Notes: a model not told the origin generated them from the letters alone. A stretch of DNA of 64,000 nt from Cornus controversa (GCA_026545225.1 CM048849.1:48095836-48159835); one strand, 5' to 3'; shown: positions 1 through 14,200, counted from the first letter of the stretch. Numbers and translations: made by a program.

Positions 1-390
1 GGCCTGCTAGATCCAAGAAAGTTCAAAGTTCAGCTTTGGAGGTCTCTTTTTTTGGAGTGAGAGCTAAGGACACAAAAATGGACAGCAGAGAGAAGGGACT
101 ATGTGGAAAGACACAGATTAAGATGTTTCTTGGTTGTGCAAATGACAAATGCAGTCCAAATCCAGTTAGTTCGGATATTGTTTAAATCCACAGTTTTAAA
201 ATGTTAGAATAGGCTGTTGAGTTATATGAATATAACTTCCAGCTGTTTGGCTTTGGACTTGTGAGAGCTGGTTTTGAAAATTCAGTTTTGGTGATGACTT
301 CTACCATAGTTTGACTTTCTTGTAATTGATGATGGAAAGCTTTAACTAGTTCAGGGAAAGAAGGAGCACGAACTCAAACACTCGGTAAGA
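1..390 (+). promoter_or_regulatory. upstream region and probable 5' UTR of the flippase gene
   Basis: No coding sequence is seen here. The stretch leads directly into the ATG at 391 and probably holds the 5' untranslated region and part of the core promoter. I see no clear TATA box at a fixed distance, so the transcription start cannot be placed. Any splice in the 5' UTR would not be visible from sequence alone. Confidence 0.4.
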
Positions 391-3300
391 ATGCCAGAAT
401 CATCTGGGAGAACAAAGGGGAAGTTAAAATGGAGCAAATTGTATACCTTTTCATGCTTCCGACCCCCTTTGGTTGATCATGACCCTGTTCAGCAGCTCCT
501 TGGTCAGCCAGGATTCTCTCGGACGGTATTCTGTAATGAATCTCAGCTACACAAGATCAAACCGCACAAGTACCCAAAAAACTATATATCCACTACTAAG
601 TACAATGTTGTTACTTTTCTTCCTAAAGCACTTTTTGAGCAATTCCGCAGGGTTGCAAATCTTTATTTTCTCTTAGCAGCAGTGTTGTCTGTCTTTCACT
701 TGGCCCCCTTTTCTCCCGTAAGTTTGATTGCTCCCTTGGTGTTTGTTGTCGGGATTAGCATGCTTAAAGAGGCAGTGGAGGATTGGAGAAGGTTTTTGCA
801 GGTACATTTTAAGCAAATGTTGACACTTCTTTCCTGCAATTATATGTTAGTCCTCTAGTTACTTCAAATATTTCCTATGTTTTCACAATATGAAAGTAAA
901 TTTCTTTATACACTGATAAACGAAATTTCACTAGTTTGCGTGACTAATTTTCTAGTTTCTAATTTCTCTATCCATATCTACGGTAGCTTTTCAATTAGAT
1001 TCTGTTTACCATAAATTGTTCTTTATCTTTTTTGGTGATGAATGTAAAGAATTTTCCCATCAGTTGCATATTTGAATTGTCAGATTGTCCAATGCTGCAT
1101 TCTAAATATATTTTCTTTGGAAGAAGTGGAATGTAATTTCTATTTGAATAGCTAGTCAGAAGTTTAGCTTCAAAAGAAATCTGCTTCTCTACCATCTGGT
1201 CCATCTTTAATTTAATTGAGTTTAACCTCTCACCCCTTTCCTCCATGCGGCCCAAAGGAGCAAATGAAAAAAGAAAAGAAAAAGGAACATGCAATAATTG
1301 CTAATTGTCTTACTAATGCCACCATATACCTGTAGGTTTCAAGCACTGGTCTGTATCAAGTTAATTAATCCAGGTAACTGACTTGAAATATTCCTTTGAA
1401 CTTGTACTTGGAATCTAGATGTAGGCGTATGTGTCCAGTACAGAAACCTCTTAACAAAACAAACATGAACTGGCATCCAACAAGCATACCATTCAGTGCC
1501 CCACTCCCCCGTGCTGCAAAAATGCTAAAATAGAAGAACACCTTGTCTGTATCATCTGTCTCATTAATAACTAGGTTAGAAATTTTAGTACGAGGCCATT
1601 CATGATTCACCTCTATCCATTGTGTTTATGTGCATTAATATTATTTTTTTAGCCTATAGCACTCAAACAACAGTTCTGTAATTGATTACTGATGGTTTAT
1701 AATTTTTTTTCCAATTTTGGTGTAGTCTTTTACTGAATATATTGTGTACTCTAAATCATATTGTTTAACGGTGATTTACAGGATCTGAACGTAAATTCTC
1801 GAACAGTAAAGGTTCATGTAGGTAATGGTTCATTCGTGGACAAAGCATGGAAATTGCTTTGTGTGGGAGATGTTGTCAAAGTTAGTAAGAATGAATATTT
1901 TCCAAGCGATCTTCTATTGTTATCTTCTAGCTATGAGGATGGAATTTGTTACGTAGAGACCATGAACCTTGATGGAGAAACCAATTTGAAAGTTAAGAGA
2001 TGCTTAGAGGCCACACTTGGTCTGGATGAGGATGCAGAGTTCAGTAAATTCAAAGCCACAATACGCTGTGAGGACCCGAATCCCAGCCTTTACACCTTTG
2101 TAGGGAATTTGGAGTTCCAAAATGAGTCATATCCTTTGTGCCCAGCTCAATTGCTTCTCAGAGACTCAAAACTTCGAAATACTGATTACATTTATGGAGT
2201 TGTGATCTTTAGTGGACCTGATACAAAAGTGATAAGAAATTCCACAAGATCGCCATCTAAGCGTAGCCGGATAGAAAGAAAGATGGACTATGTAATTTAT
2301 GTTCTTTTCTCTATGCTGGTTTTGCTTTCATTAGTAACCTCCATTGGGGCAGCATTCTTTACAGAATCTGAAATGGCTAAGTGGTGGTACCTTAGTTTGG
2401 AGAAAGATGATTCATTGTTCAATCCATCAAAGCCCTTTAAATCAGGTTTTCTTCAATTTATAAGGGCCCTAATATTGTATGGCTACTTGATTCCAATTTC
2501 TCTCTATGTATCCATTGAAGTTGTCAAAGTTTTACAAGCCATGCTCATTAACAATGATATAGAACTGTATGATGATATAACATGCAAATCAGTCATAGCT
2601 CGAACTTCAAACTTAAACGAGGAACTCGGTCGGGTAGAAATGATTCTGTCAGACAAGACGGGGACCTTGACTTGTAATCAGATGGAGTTCAGGAAATGTT
2701 CAATTGAAGGGATTTCTTACGGGGGTGAAATAAATGATGTTGATCTTGCAGCTTCTAAACGGATGAATATTGATGTTGAGAGATACCGGATTAGTTTTGA
2801 TGGGTCAGATTCCACTCCAAGAAGCTTTGAAATGTTTGAGTCCGCAGTTGCTGATGCTGGCTCAGAAAAGGTTGTTCTAGATTGCGAACAAGCTGTTGAA
2901 AATTTAGGTACAAGAAATTCAAGAATTTCTATTTCAGAGAAAGAACCTGTTATAAAGGGTTTCAACTTCAGGGATGACAGGCTCATGAACAAACAGTGGA
3001 TGTATAGATCTAATTTAACTGTCATGACAATGTTCTTCAAAGTTATGGCTCTGTGTCATACAGGCATACCAGTTGGGGATGATCAAACTGATAAACTGAA
3101 GTACGAGGCAGAGTCTCCTGAGGAAGTAGCCTTCTTGATTGCTTCACAAGAGTTTGGATTCAAGTTTTGCCGGAGGACTCAGTCTGCAATGCTTCTTAAA
3201 GAGCTCGACCCATCTTCTGGATTGGAGGTAGAGAGGTAAAAATTTCTTAAGTTCGTGGTTTTCATCCTTTCTGATCATATTCTTTCTTCAAGTTATGATA

Positions 3301-4265
3301 TATATTTATCTAACATATCAAAGTTATCTTCAGGGAGTATAAACTTCTAAATCTATTAGAGTTCTGTAGCACCAGGAAGAGGATGTCTGTCATAGTAAGC
3401 GATGAAGATGGTCAGATTCTTCTCCTTTGCAAGGGCGCTGACAAGTACGTTATCTTGTTTCAGTATTTTAATCCAGAAAGCTAGCATGAGTGGATGTTGG
3501 TTTGAAAAGAAGTGCTTATATTCAGAATACTAGAGGAAATTAAGTTTAGGACATTACCACCTCTCTCTCTCTCAAATTAGAGAAACATCAATCTAGTAAA
3601 GATAAGAACTGCCTCACAAGGAGCATATACAATAGAAGAAGCCATAGTCAAGACCACCTGATAGGCTGATGCAGACAAAATTAGATAAAGCTTGGTCATA
3701 ACACAGGCTTCCTGAATGATATGTCTGACAACTTTAGATTCTTCTTTTCTTGGTAAGTGACCGGTTATTTTATCAACTAAATACAAAATATAGAACATAC
3801 TCAGGCTAATCAAACTATTGGATCGATCCTGCAGCTTCAAGGATCACAAGCTGAAAGGAAACAATAATAATGGAACAAGGCTCCAATGTTTCTCTAATTC
3901 GAGATTGCAGTAGTCTAACACTTCCAATTTTTTTTCAAAATCTCATTTTTCTATTGGTTTTGGTTTTCAGCATCATCTTTGATAGGCTTGCAGTTAACGG
4001 TAGGACATATCAAATGGCAACAAGTATGCACCTTTCAAACTATGCAGAAGATGGCTTGCGCACTATGGCCTTTGCATATCGAATAATTGAGGCGACTGAG
4101 TATGAACAATGGAACTCAATATTTACAAAAGCTAAGGCCACAATAGGTCCTCAAAGAGAAGAACTACTAGAGAGTGCCTCTGAAATGATTGAGAAAGACT
4201 TGATTCTGCTTGGTGCTGTAGCAATTGAAGACAAGTTACAGAAAGGGGTTAGTTTTTGACTCTTC

Positions 4266-4331
<66 letters not shown>

Positions 4332-7300
4332 CATGTGTGTCCACCAGAAAAGATGTAAAATTGGCTGCACAGAAACAAAAAGAAGCCGTGTCCCCAAACA
4401 CTTGCACTTCTCAGATACTTCTGGATATTTGTCTACACGTTTTGAATGTATGATCTATCTATAATCTAACAATAAATTCATTAATATTAGGTTCCTGAGT
4501 GCATAGATAAACTTGCTCAAGCAGGCCTGAAGATATGGCTGCTCACTGGTGACAAGAAGGAGACTGCGATTAATGTTGGGTGAGATAAGTGACTGTTTTA
4601 AAGTTTATTTTTAACTTCATAAGTGCTACACCCTTTCTAAAGCATTAAAGGGAAAAAAGTGAGCTTTGTAGCAGCTGAATCTTTTAATTCATTTTATGTT
4701 CCCATCGACCTGGCAGATTTGCTTGCAGTTTACTTCGGCACGATATGAGACAATTTCATTTGAATTTGAGCAAAGAAGCTGAATCTTACAATCAAGTGAA
4801 GGTGAACTGCTATTTCCAAGGCTATGGATATGTAATTTCTGCACCATTTGCTTCTTAAGAAGAACACGGAGAAATAAATTTTGGAATCTTAAAATTAGTA
4901 GTTATTGCTTGTACTGTGGCATTGTGGCTTTGCAATGTCATTATCATTTTTTTGTTATACAAAATATTCTGGTTGGTAATGATGAATTCCATTTTTTCTA
5001 GTTTTTCAGGCTATGAAAGAAGACATTTTACATCAGATTGAAAGTTCTTATCAAGTGATCTGTGGAGAAGGCAACAAGGTCGGTCCTTTTTCTTTGGTGG
5101 TAGATGGGAGAGCTCTTGAAATTGCTTTGAGAGGTGACATAAAGGATCAGTTCTTACAATTAACAGTTAATTGTGCTTCGGTCATATGCTGCCGTGTGTC
5201 TCCGAAACAGAAAGCATTGGTAGGACAATACACAACTTAATTATCCTTTATTATTGTTTGAATGTTATGTACCAATGAAATCAAATAAGTCTATCAGCTT
5301 TTTACATAATATTGGGATGGACTTCATTTGTTTATTGTAGCATTCAAATTAATGTAGTGATGTTATTGGGTTTCAACTACTAATTATATTTCTGTTTTTT
5401 ATTTCTACAATATTATCCTGTTATTTGCATCTTTTCTCCTTCGTAGTGTCTTATTTTTCTTATTAATTGTGCTTCTGGTAGATCTCCTCCGTTTACTCTT
5501 TTCCATCTCCTTTTGTTATAGTAGAATCTCTTCATATTAAGAAAAATAAAATGCTACGCGAAAGACAAGCTCATTCAATTTTTCTTTGGACATACACCTC
5601 CTTGTAATGCCATGCAATTAATTGTATCTTAGTTACTTCATTAAACTTTGTAGATTATATAATGGGTTATTTCATCTCTGAAATATCAGATGCATAAATG
5701 ACATGATACCTTGTTAACTGTATTCACACGTTGTTTTTAGTGTTTGTCCATTCATGTTTCAAGAAGGTTAATTGTGTAAATGGCATTTGCAGATTACTCG
5801 ATTGGTAAAGGAATTCACTGGCAGGACCACCTTGGCAATCGGTGATGGGGCAAATGACGTTGGCATGATTCAAGAAGCTGATATTGGAGTAGGTATCAGT
5901 GGCATGGAAGGAATGCAGGTAAGCCTAAGTTTGTTCACCTTCTGATTGAAAGTGTTCTTTATTTTATTTTATCTTAACAATAAGATGAATGTGTTTAGTG
6001 CTTTTGTTGCTTATAGTGAAAATATGTATAAAATATTAGCACTTGAATAGACAGTTGCTTTTTCTCATTTGATGGATATGAGGTTTTAAATCAGGAAAAA
6101 CTGGTTTTTGCTTGTAGCTATTGCAGTTCTTTCAGCATCTCTGTTGTTTGACAATTAATGGAATCTTTAAGAAAGATGTCCAATTAAGGTTCATAGAGCT
6201 TCTGTGAGTGGCTGTCACCAGTTAGTAAGACCTTGCATATAGATTCAAATAAAGCCAAAAATGCATTTTTAATTTTCAAAAGTCCATGTTAATGAAAAAA
6301 TTGTTCGTAACTCATTCATAACATTATTAGTTTTTGTCCATTTCTAAAAGAGAGGTGTAATTATATTACAAACTACAAGAAGCAAAGGGATCCTCCAAAA
6401 GAAAGGCCTAAAGAGCTGTAGAAGGGGAGAAAAGTATTTGTTGACATGAATTCTCCGTTCAAATGATATAAATGCGATCATAGTTGCATATATGTGTTTT
6501 CCTGCATTGCTGACTGTTTTTATGGATGTCACTTGCAGGCAGCCATGGCAAGCGACTTTTCATTGCCTCAGTTTCGTTTCCTGGAACGGTTACTTATAGT
6601 TCATGGGCATTGGTGTTACAAAAGAATCTCCAAGATGGTAAAACTTCATCTCTGTTTAAATTACAATGATTTGTTTTTTTTCCTGACTTGCCATAAAAAG
6701 AATTGTTATTTATTTTGGATTTGCAGTTTGGGCTTTAATTTTTTCTTCTCTTGCTGTAGATTCTCTACTTTGTGTACAAGAACATAGCTTTTGGCCTTAC
6801 TCTGTTCTACTACGAAATCTACACATCATTCTCTGGATATGCTTTATATGATGATTGGTATATGGTAATGTTCAATGTCATCTTAACGTCCTTGCCAGTT
6901 ATATCATTGGGAGTCCTTGAGCAAGATGTTTCATCAGATGTCTGCCTGCAGGTAAAAAGATCAATATAACATGCATGTATGCTTAGCATGCACACCCACA
7001 CACGTATGCACATTCACAAATTAAAAACAGAAGTACACCCAGATTGTCATGTTAACTCCTCTTTCACTCTGGTGTGTGAACACAATATACATCACATTCA
7101 TACAAATGCACATGCACTCACAAGCGCAGAAGCACACCTAGATTGTCCTGGTAACTCCTCTATTGCGCTGGTGTTGGAACACAAAAAACATTAGAATCTC
7201 TTGGAGGAGGGATTGTTACATTCATTTCACCCATAAAAGGCAAAACCATTGAATTACTAAACTCCATTTGCAGTTATATGACTGAAACCCAACCATACCG

Positions 7301-8205
7301 TGATGTGGTGTGATGTAATCAGTTAGTGAGCAACTGATACAAGCTGGAGCTTAAATCTAATTATATATTTTGCTATAAATGTTGGACCTCCATGATTGGA
7401 AATGCATTTAGATACTATATATTTGATAATAGGAAAAATAGCAGATTAATTCCTCTTGAACCACTGTTTCTAATGAGTCAGGACCTAATGCAATTTTCTT
7501 CTTCTTTTTTTCTCACTGTCAATGGAATAGTTTCCAGCCCTTTATCAACAAGGACAAAAGAATGTTTTCTTCAGTTGGAAGTGCATTGTTGGTTGGATAT
7601 TGAATGGCGTGCTGGCTTCTGTAGCCATCTTCATGATTAACATCTATGTACTTTCCCCATCTGCTTTCCGAGAAGACGGGGAGGTGGCAGACATTGCACA
7701 TATCGGAGCCATTATATATACATGCGTAATCTGGACTGTCAACTGTCAAATTGCTCTTATCATCAACCACTTCACTTGGATTCATCATTTTTTCATTTGG
7801 GGAAGCATCTTTTGTTGGTACATCTTCTTGTTTCTCTATGGTGCACTCCCTCCCCTACATTCGAAAGGCGTATTTCACCTTCTCACAGAAGCTCTTGCGC
7901 CTGCACCAAAGTACTGGATTGTTACATTGCTTGTGGTAGCTGTTTCTCTTTTCCCATACTCCATACACATCGTCATTCAACGGTCGTTCTATCCCATGGA
8001 TGATCATGTGATCCAAGAAATGAAGTATTGTAAGAGAGACGTTACAGAGAATCCTATGTGGTTGAGGGAACAACAAAACTCCAAGAAGATAACTCACATT
8101 GGGTTTTCTGCAAGAGTTGATGCTAAGATCCATCATTGGAAAGAACAGTTATACCGAAAGAGGAAATCAATATATAAATCAGTGACAAGCAGTCCACTTT
8201 TCTAA
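391..8205 (+). CDS. ALA: P4-type phospholipid-transporting ATPase (flippase), ALA4-ALA7 clade
   Basis: Eleven exons join in frame to a 1242-residue protein: 391-801, 1782-3235, 3334-3444, 3971-4247, 4491-4579, 4717-4801, 5010-5219, 5793-5918, 6539-6637, 6760-6951 and 7531-8205, all with GT-AG introns. P4-ATPases move aminophospholipids or lysolipids from the outer to the inner leaflet, usually with an ALIS/Cdc50 beta subunit. Visible landmarks are the actuator DGET at residues 201-204, the P4-specific PISL in membrane segment 4 (375-378), the phosphorylated aspartate in DKTGT (D428) and the hinge GDGAND (896-901). The N-terminus ([20 protein letters not shown]) and [12 protein letters not shown] resemble Arabidopsis ALA4-ALA7, which are 1216-1247 residues long, so length and start agree. 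All catalytic motifs are intact. The paralogue within the clade is not resolved. Confidence 0.95.
4266..4331. repeat. (CT)n-(AT)n compound microsatellite in flippase intron 4
   Basis: A run of CT dinucleotides passes directly into a run of TA dinucleotides, about 20 bases after the exon 4 donor. The same CT-to-TA junction recurs after the LBD4 gene, near PSAF and upstream of RAD52-2. It should be length-polymorphic. Confidence 0.9.
6990..7187. repeat. two-copy tandem repeat, about 99-bp unit, in flippase intron 10
   Basis: Two diverged copies share the blocks CAGAAGYACACCYAGATTG and GTAACTCCTCT and the following GGAACACAA/TGAACACAA. The first copy starts near 6990 and the second near 7089. 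The unit is rich in CA and lies wholly inside the intron between exons 10 and 11. No function is apparent. Confidence 0.7.
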
Positions 8206-8746
8206 GAAGAAACTTGTATGATTGCTTAATAATCTTGAAGGCTTCATTGTGAAAAAAGAAAGGGTGTAATTGTAATTTAATTTTTTGATTCGTTATGGAT
8301 TCATTATTTGTCTAGAAAGGTATACTTTCAACCATGCATTCCCAATGAGATTTACTCCATAAATGCGATTGTAATGCGTCTTCTTTCATTCAAATTGATG
8401 TTAGAATTTTCTCTGTAAATGAACCTTATCTAATATTTTGTTCTACTTTATATTTTTTCTTTTAAGTCATATTTTGTTCTACTTTCTGTCTTATTCCTTT
8501 GTAATTGTGGTGGATATCATCTTCCAATGTGTTTGGTATAATTGGAGAGAAAAGGAAGGGAATTTATGGAGATATGTACATTCTTTATTTGCAGATTTAT
8601 CCTTTATCTATGTGGGAACATATCCTCTCCTATATAAGTTGTCTCCCAAGATGTCCGGTACTAATCTCATGGCTCTCAAGCGGCCACGTCAATAGCCTAA
8701 ATTGACTAATGAATATGGCACCATGTAGATATTCAGTGCACCCGGT

Positions 8747-8849
8747 GCACATGCACCTGGCGAATCCTGATCGTCTGTGCATTACATGCATAGTGAGTTC
8801 CACCTTGCATGTAGTGCACGGACGATTTGGATGTGCCCGGTGCATGTGC
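8747..8849. repeat. imperfect hairpin with 44-base arms (MITE- or small-RNA-precursor-like)
   Basis: Arms 8747-8790 and 8806-8849 are complementary at about 37 of 44 positions and enclose a 15-base loop. The loop-proximal 22 bases are the best paired (ATCGTC, GTGCA and TACATGCA blocks). The stem is rich in GTGCAC words. No matching flanking duplication was found, so I cannot say whether this is the core of a MITE or a fold-back precursor. Confidence 0.75.
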
Positions 8850-9061
8850 GTCAGACGCAACCAATACTTACTCACACTGTACATATCTTTTGATATAAAA
8901 CGTGCTAATAACTGTACTTTCCCATCCAACGGTATCAAATTCATTGACTAATTTAAGTTGTTGACAAGGATCTTCTGAGTTGAATTTCTCTAGATTATCA
9001 TAAGTTGAAATGATAAAAAGTTGACACGTGTCACTTTCCAAAACTCAATAACTTACAATTA

Positions 9062-9235
9062 GGGATGACAATTTTGTCCACCCCACCGGATCCCCGCATC
9101 ATTTGAGATGGGTATGGGAGACATTTTTATTCAGCAGAGACAAATATGAGAATGAAAATGATAACTTGCCATGGCTACGAGACATGTTTGGGATTTGTTC
9201 ACAAACCATCCCGTCCCGCCACTTGTTATATAATA
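9062..9235. mobile_element. decayed hAT-like non-autonomous element (one end)
   Basis: It begins AGGGATGACAATTTTGTCC and continues with CCCCACC and GGTATGGG words. This is the same layout as the element at 52819-53493, whose ends read GGGATGGCAA. Only the left end is recognisable. The right boundary given here is a guess at the CCCGTCCCGCC block. Confidence 0.4.
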
Positions 9236-9479
9236 TTTTTATAATTATACGGTCCTTATGTTTTAAACTTAATCATATATAGCATACAATTATGGGTGTA
9301 CAAAGAATCGTCGGAACCGAAATAGTACGGTGGTTGTACCTGAATTGAACTAAATCGTCGCTACGCTTCCGATTCTATTCTTTTAATAACAGTTGATATG
9401 GTTTTAGTTCTAGAACCATTAAAACCGAATTCAACCGAATTGAAGTTAACAGTTTCAAAGAACGACATTAACCCTAAGT

Positions 9480-10475
9480 CCTAATTACTCATTATCTTCT
9501 CTCTCGACTCTCACACTTCAGCAAATCCTTCACCCCTCACTTTGCTCCTCCTCCTCCTCCGCTCTATTCTTTTGCGCCACCTCATCACCACTGCCACGGC
9601 ACTCAACCTCAGCCACTTTCTCCACCGTCACTTCATTGGCAGATCCCCCTCTCTCTCAACATCCCACTGACCATAGACTCGTTTTTGGAGTAGGGAAGAA
9701 ATATCAATACGGATTTCGAACCCGGAATATATATATATATATATTTATATATATAGATATTTTAATTCTATTGGTTGGATATAGATTTTACTATTCGCCT
9801 CACTACATTGTATCTCTCTCTCACACATATCCAAACCTACCCCAAATCAAACACGTCGCCCTTCCCGCCGTCGCATGCATCAATACCAGCACCGCCTCTC
9901 AATTTTGGTTCCTCTCAACGATCAAACGAGGTCACTCTGTCTGTTCCAACATCAACAACGACGTCGTCTCCTTCATCATCTTCATATTTTCCGGTGAGCA
10001 TCAGGCTTCTACGGTGTAAGGGTACACTCAGGCAGGCCCATGAGATCACTTCTAATTACACTATACCTTAGATAGGATTGAGTTGGTGATACATATGATT
10101 AATTTCAATCCAAACTCAACTTGATCGGAAAACAAAATGGAGCTATCCAAATCCTTTCAAAGATCGGCTAAAACTTAGGCTGAGTTAGAGTTGTGCCGTT
10201 AAAATTGAAATCCCCAATTCATAATATAAGTGGATTAGATTAGGGCTTAATTTAATGTTCCACATTTTTACTTCTTATTATCGCTAGAACTGAATGTTCC
10301 GTCGTTATTCGTACTTGTAATTTTTATTTGTTAGTTTCTTTTGCTTTCTCTTTTGTACTTGCAAGTTTGATTTCATATTCTCCGTTTACCTCACCATGAT
10401 GATCGTGGTATGCAGGAGTCTAGCATAACTTTCGGTGGTCTTGTAGATTGGAGTCATTGAAGCTACTCTGCAGGT
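9480..10475 (+). promoter_or_regulatory. probable promoter/5' leader exons of the uncharacterised gene
   Basis: A CT-rich segment (9495-9660, with CTCCTCCTCCTCC) looks like a plant 5' leader and follows an ACCCTAA telo-box-like word near 9472. A candidate untranslated exon 10415-10475 is bounded by TATGCAG and GTGACC. There is no convincing open frame. The assignment to the gene at 11269 rests on position and splice-like borders only. Confidence 0.35.
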
Positions 10476-11268
10476 GACCAATTTATTCATTTATTTTTCC
10501 AATGCAAACTCTTGATTGCTGTTTTTTTTTTTCCTGAATTTGTGTCTTCATTAGTCTTTGGATTATTGACGCTATGGCCTTAGACAAAGCATAATGGAAA
10601 ATTGGGATTTATATAGATGAACCCAAGTGGCTGGGAAATGGTTTCGTGGAGTTGAGAGTTGAGTTGGTTCTTTATTAGTCTCCTGTGAGCTCACATTATG
10701 TTTCTGTATCATCATCATCATAATTTGTATATTGTTGTATATATATATTCATAATGAGTTCTCTTTCTTCCCATGTGTATATATATTTTATATTCATGAT
10801 TTTTTTCTTTTTACTATGTAGCGGAAATTATATTGGATGAAAAGCAGTATTTACAAAACATGAAAGATGTGAATCCTTGAACCAAAGAAGTAAACATCTT
10901 ATGTAAAGAATGCATAATCAAGATTTAAACACTATTACTACACTTAAGAAAAAACTGCTTAGGTTTGTTCAAGGAAAATGCTTAGAAGAAAATATAATTT
11001 AATCTAACAGTTTGCTTATCTTTACCAAATATCATTCCTTCTTTTCCAATTGTTCTTTTTTTTTCCCCTTTGAAGTACCCTATTTTTTTTTTATTATACT
11101 GTGTCTTTTTTAAAAAAAATTTTAATTCCACAAAAAATTAACATTGATATGTTATCATGCTTGGATAAGTTGGGCTATAATTTATAAACTAAACTCATTG
11201 TTCAAATGTAGCAGAAATTATTGAACCTACAAGATTAAGTCTGTTCAAACGAAGGATAAGTTTCTTGA

Positions 11269-14200
11269 ATGGCTGAAGATCTGTTGTTGGGGGGTAATCA
11301 GATTGAAGATGTCCACTGGCTTTGTTCCTTATCCGAATCTGAGCTTGTAAGTGTAAACTTTCTCATCCATTGCCCCACAAGTTATAAATTACATTTATGT
11401 GTTGATTTTCTTATTTTCTTGTGAGTTTTCATGTATCCCATGTTCATTGTTACCAGGACATGCTTATTACCTTAAAAACGCTGGTCCTCCAGCGAGCAAA
11501 AGTAATTGGTCATGATGCTCTAGTCAAGAAATTTGATTTGAAGATGCTTCGAGTGCTTAGTAAGTTTTTTTTTCATATGCATTATATCAATATTTAGGAC
11601 TTTTATAACCTATGGTAGTTGGTATATAGTAGTTCCATTTAGTAATTTTATATGGTCATGCTCATATATTTTGGTTTTCCAATTTTTTTTCTCTTTTTTA
11701 GAGTGTCTTTTATATATTAAGGTATTGTGCTTAATGACAAATACTATGTTTCAACTTTGTTTCTTGAAATAATTATGTATCAGTAATTATTTTTCTTTAG
11801 ATGTTAATGTTATATTGGCCAACACTGTAGATTGTCCAATTTACGTCGTTGATCAGGATCAGTCTCAGCATTATTGATTGCAATTGGCTTGAACTCTTTT
11901 ATTTGAATACATCAATAGTTCATTCTTAATCTTATATACCCCCTAGAAATTTCAAATACTTAGTTTAAAGTATTGGTCTGAGTTTTTCATATTTGAGTCC
12001 TAAAAGTAAGGTTTCAAACTTTCAATCCATGATTGCATCCGACCTTGAAAAATTAATGATTCTCTTCTGTGCAGACCTGTGGCAATTGATAGATATGGCT
12101 CCAGAAATGGAGTCTTCTAATCAGCAAACCTGCTTTGGTAATCTTGTTCTGAGAAAAATAGAATAAACATGTTATATATGATTGAACATCAGTTGGAAAA
12201 AATCTATTATGATGTGTGGACCATCTGCGTATCAGTATTTATCAAGTTGTAGACTTCCTCGTGTCCAACAACTCTGGCTTCAAAATCCTGTTCACTTCAG
12301 TTTGCATTAGAATGTGCTCTATTGTATGTTGTTGCATGAAAAGAATTTAGGAAGCACTTGCAATTACTTATGCTATTATTGAAGACAACTCCAATGAATT
12401 TTCCATTCATTGACATAAACAAAAGCATGCCAACAACTGTTTGTTTAATAAACACGCATAATAAATACACATTCCAAAATTTTTATGTAGCCATTTTCCT
12501 ATACGTGGTAGTCTGGGAGTATTGGTGGTTTAAAACCCATATCCATGTAAAATTGTCAAAATGAGCTATTTTTGTCATTGTTCTAAGCATGGAGGCACGT
12601 GCAGATGGGTAATAGGTGCACCCTCTTCCAATATATTACAAATACATTTTATATCTCTTCTGCAAATAAAGGAAGGAAGCTTTTGAAGAGACGAATCTTT
12701 AAGTGGCTAGGATGTTGCCCGCCACCTTCCAAATCATAATTTGGGATTTATTTAGAGATTTTCAGCTGAAGGAATCCCTTAACACTGATTGTGATCCTGG
12801 ATCACAAATGTTTCCTCATTATTGGTGTTCTCTCTCATATGAGGATCATTAAGTATACATTGAGGTGCTTTAGGGTAGCAATTGCTAGAGGCTTCATTTG
12901 ACATAGGACGAAATCATGGTGTTGATGTTTTGACATTAAGGAGCTGTCTGCTGGTTTAGGGTGTGGGAAATTATTTGAGCTTCTATTGAGAGTGCTTCCC
13001 CGATGCGATATGAATTTAGGTCTGCCATGTTGGTGAAAGAGGTTGTTAAAGGTGTTTATGATTATGGACTCTGGATTTTGTAAATGTTTAAAGTATCTGG
13101 ATAGAGTCCTGTTTCTAACCTCCCTACATACTTCCTCTCCTAATTTTTTATTCTCAAGTCCATAGCTTGCACACATACAAGGTTACTGGGATTTTCTGTG
13201 GCCTGGGAAGTGAAATTAATCTAGCAACATCCGTGTGGAAAAGGAAAAGGTTTTTGCAGCTAAAGACTTGGGTGAATTGAACATTTGGATTCTTTTAATC
13301 ACGAAGCAAGTTTTGCTGGGTAGATAAAATGGTTGGAACTTCTGAAAATCTCCAAAATATTTGGTTATGGCCTTGAAAGAACATTTCTGCATTTTGTAGT
13401 CTGTTTTGGGTAGTACCATAGTAGAAAACTTCCTTGTACGAATGTTGAGAATTAGTCCAAGGAAGGTAGGAAGTGAAAGTATGCCTCTCTCTTATTCTCA
13501 TGCCTTTTGCTGATTCTTATGTGGTTGTCATCACCTTTATATATAAGAAATTTCTAAATCTATCTTTCCTTTGTCATCACCTTTATATATAAGAAATTTC
13601 TAAATCTATCTTTCCTTCCCCCTCCTTCTAGCACAGGATAGGTTAGATTCATGTTCGGTTCATGCATACAGGGCAGCTTTTGATCTCCATCAACATTCCT
13701 GTTCAATTAAGCCACGGAAAATTTGTACAACACAAAAAATGAAAATGAAATGTGGCAAAAGAAGATGGGATATCGTATGAGCTTTAGCATTCCTGTTCAA
13801 ATAAGCTATGCAGAAGTTCAACACTTGGAACAAAAGGAAATGTGGCAAAAGAAGAGAGGTCGTGTAAAATCATCACACTCACTTGACTACAATTAGGTTT
13901 GAAACCCTAATACATTCAAACTAAATAGATCTTAAAAGTCGCCTGTTGAGCACCAAAAGTAAATTTGCTGAAGGCATCTTGAAAATTGTAATTTTTCTTT
14001 CCATGTACTTCTCCAAACCTCTCAAATTGAATGAGCAAGAAAATTTACTTTTCTTTAACCAATGGCTCCTGGCTCTGCACCTCGGCGAGTTGTACAGCAC
14101 ATACAATATTTAGGCATTTTCTTTAATAAATATGCAGAGATTAAGATTTCTAGTATTTATGGTTGGACAGAATTTGTTTTCCATGAATTCCAGTTGTTCT

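Larger units (their letters stand above)
8206..9470. other. intergenic region after the flippase gene
   Basis: The first 200 bases are probably the flippase 3' UTR. The rest holds a strong imperfect hairpin (8747-8849) and a decayed GC-rich hAT-like end (from 9062). The stretch 9295-9470, with repeated AACCGAA-type words, also resembles an old hAT-type non-autonomous element. No gene is seen. Confidence 0.5.

Noticed and set aside
12835-13176. 113-residue minus-strand frame in the intron of the uncharacterised gene
   Set aside because: There is no recognisable domain, and it lies antisense inside an intron. It could be an old LINE scrap, but no reverse-transcriptase motif is visible.
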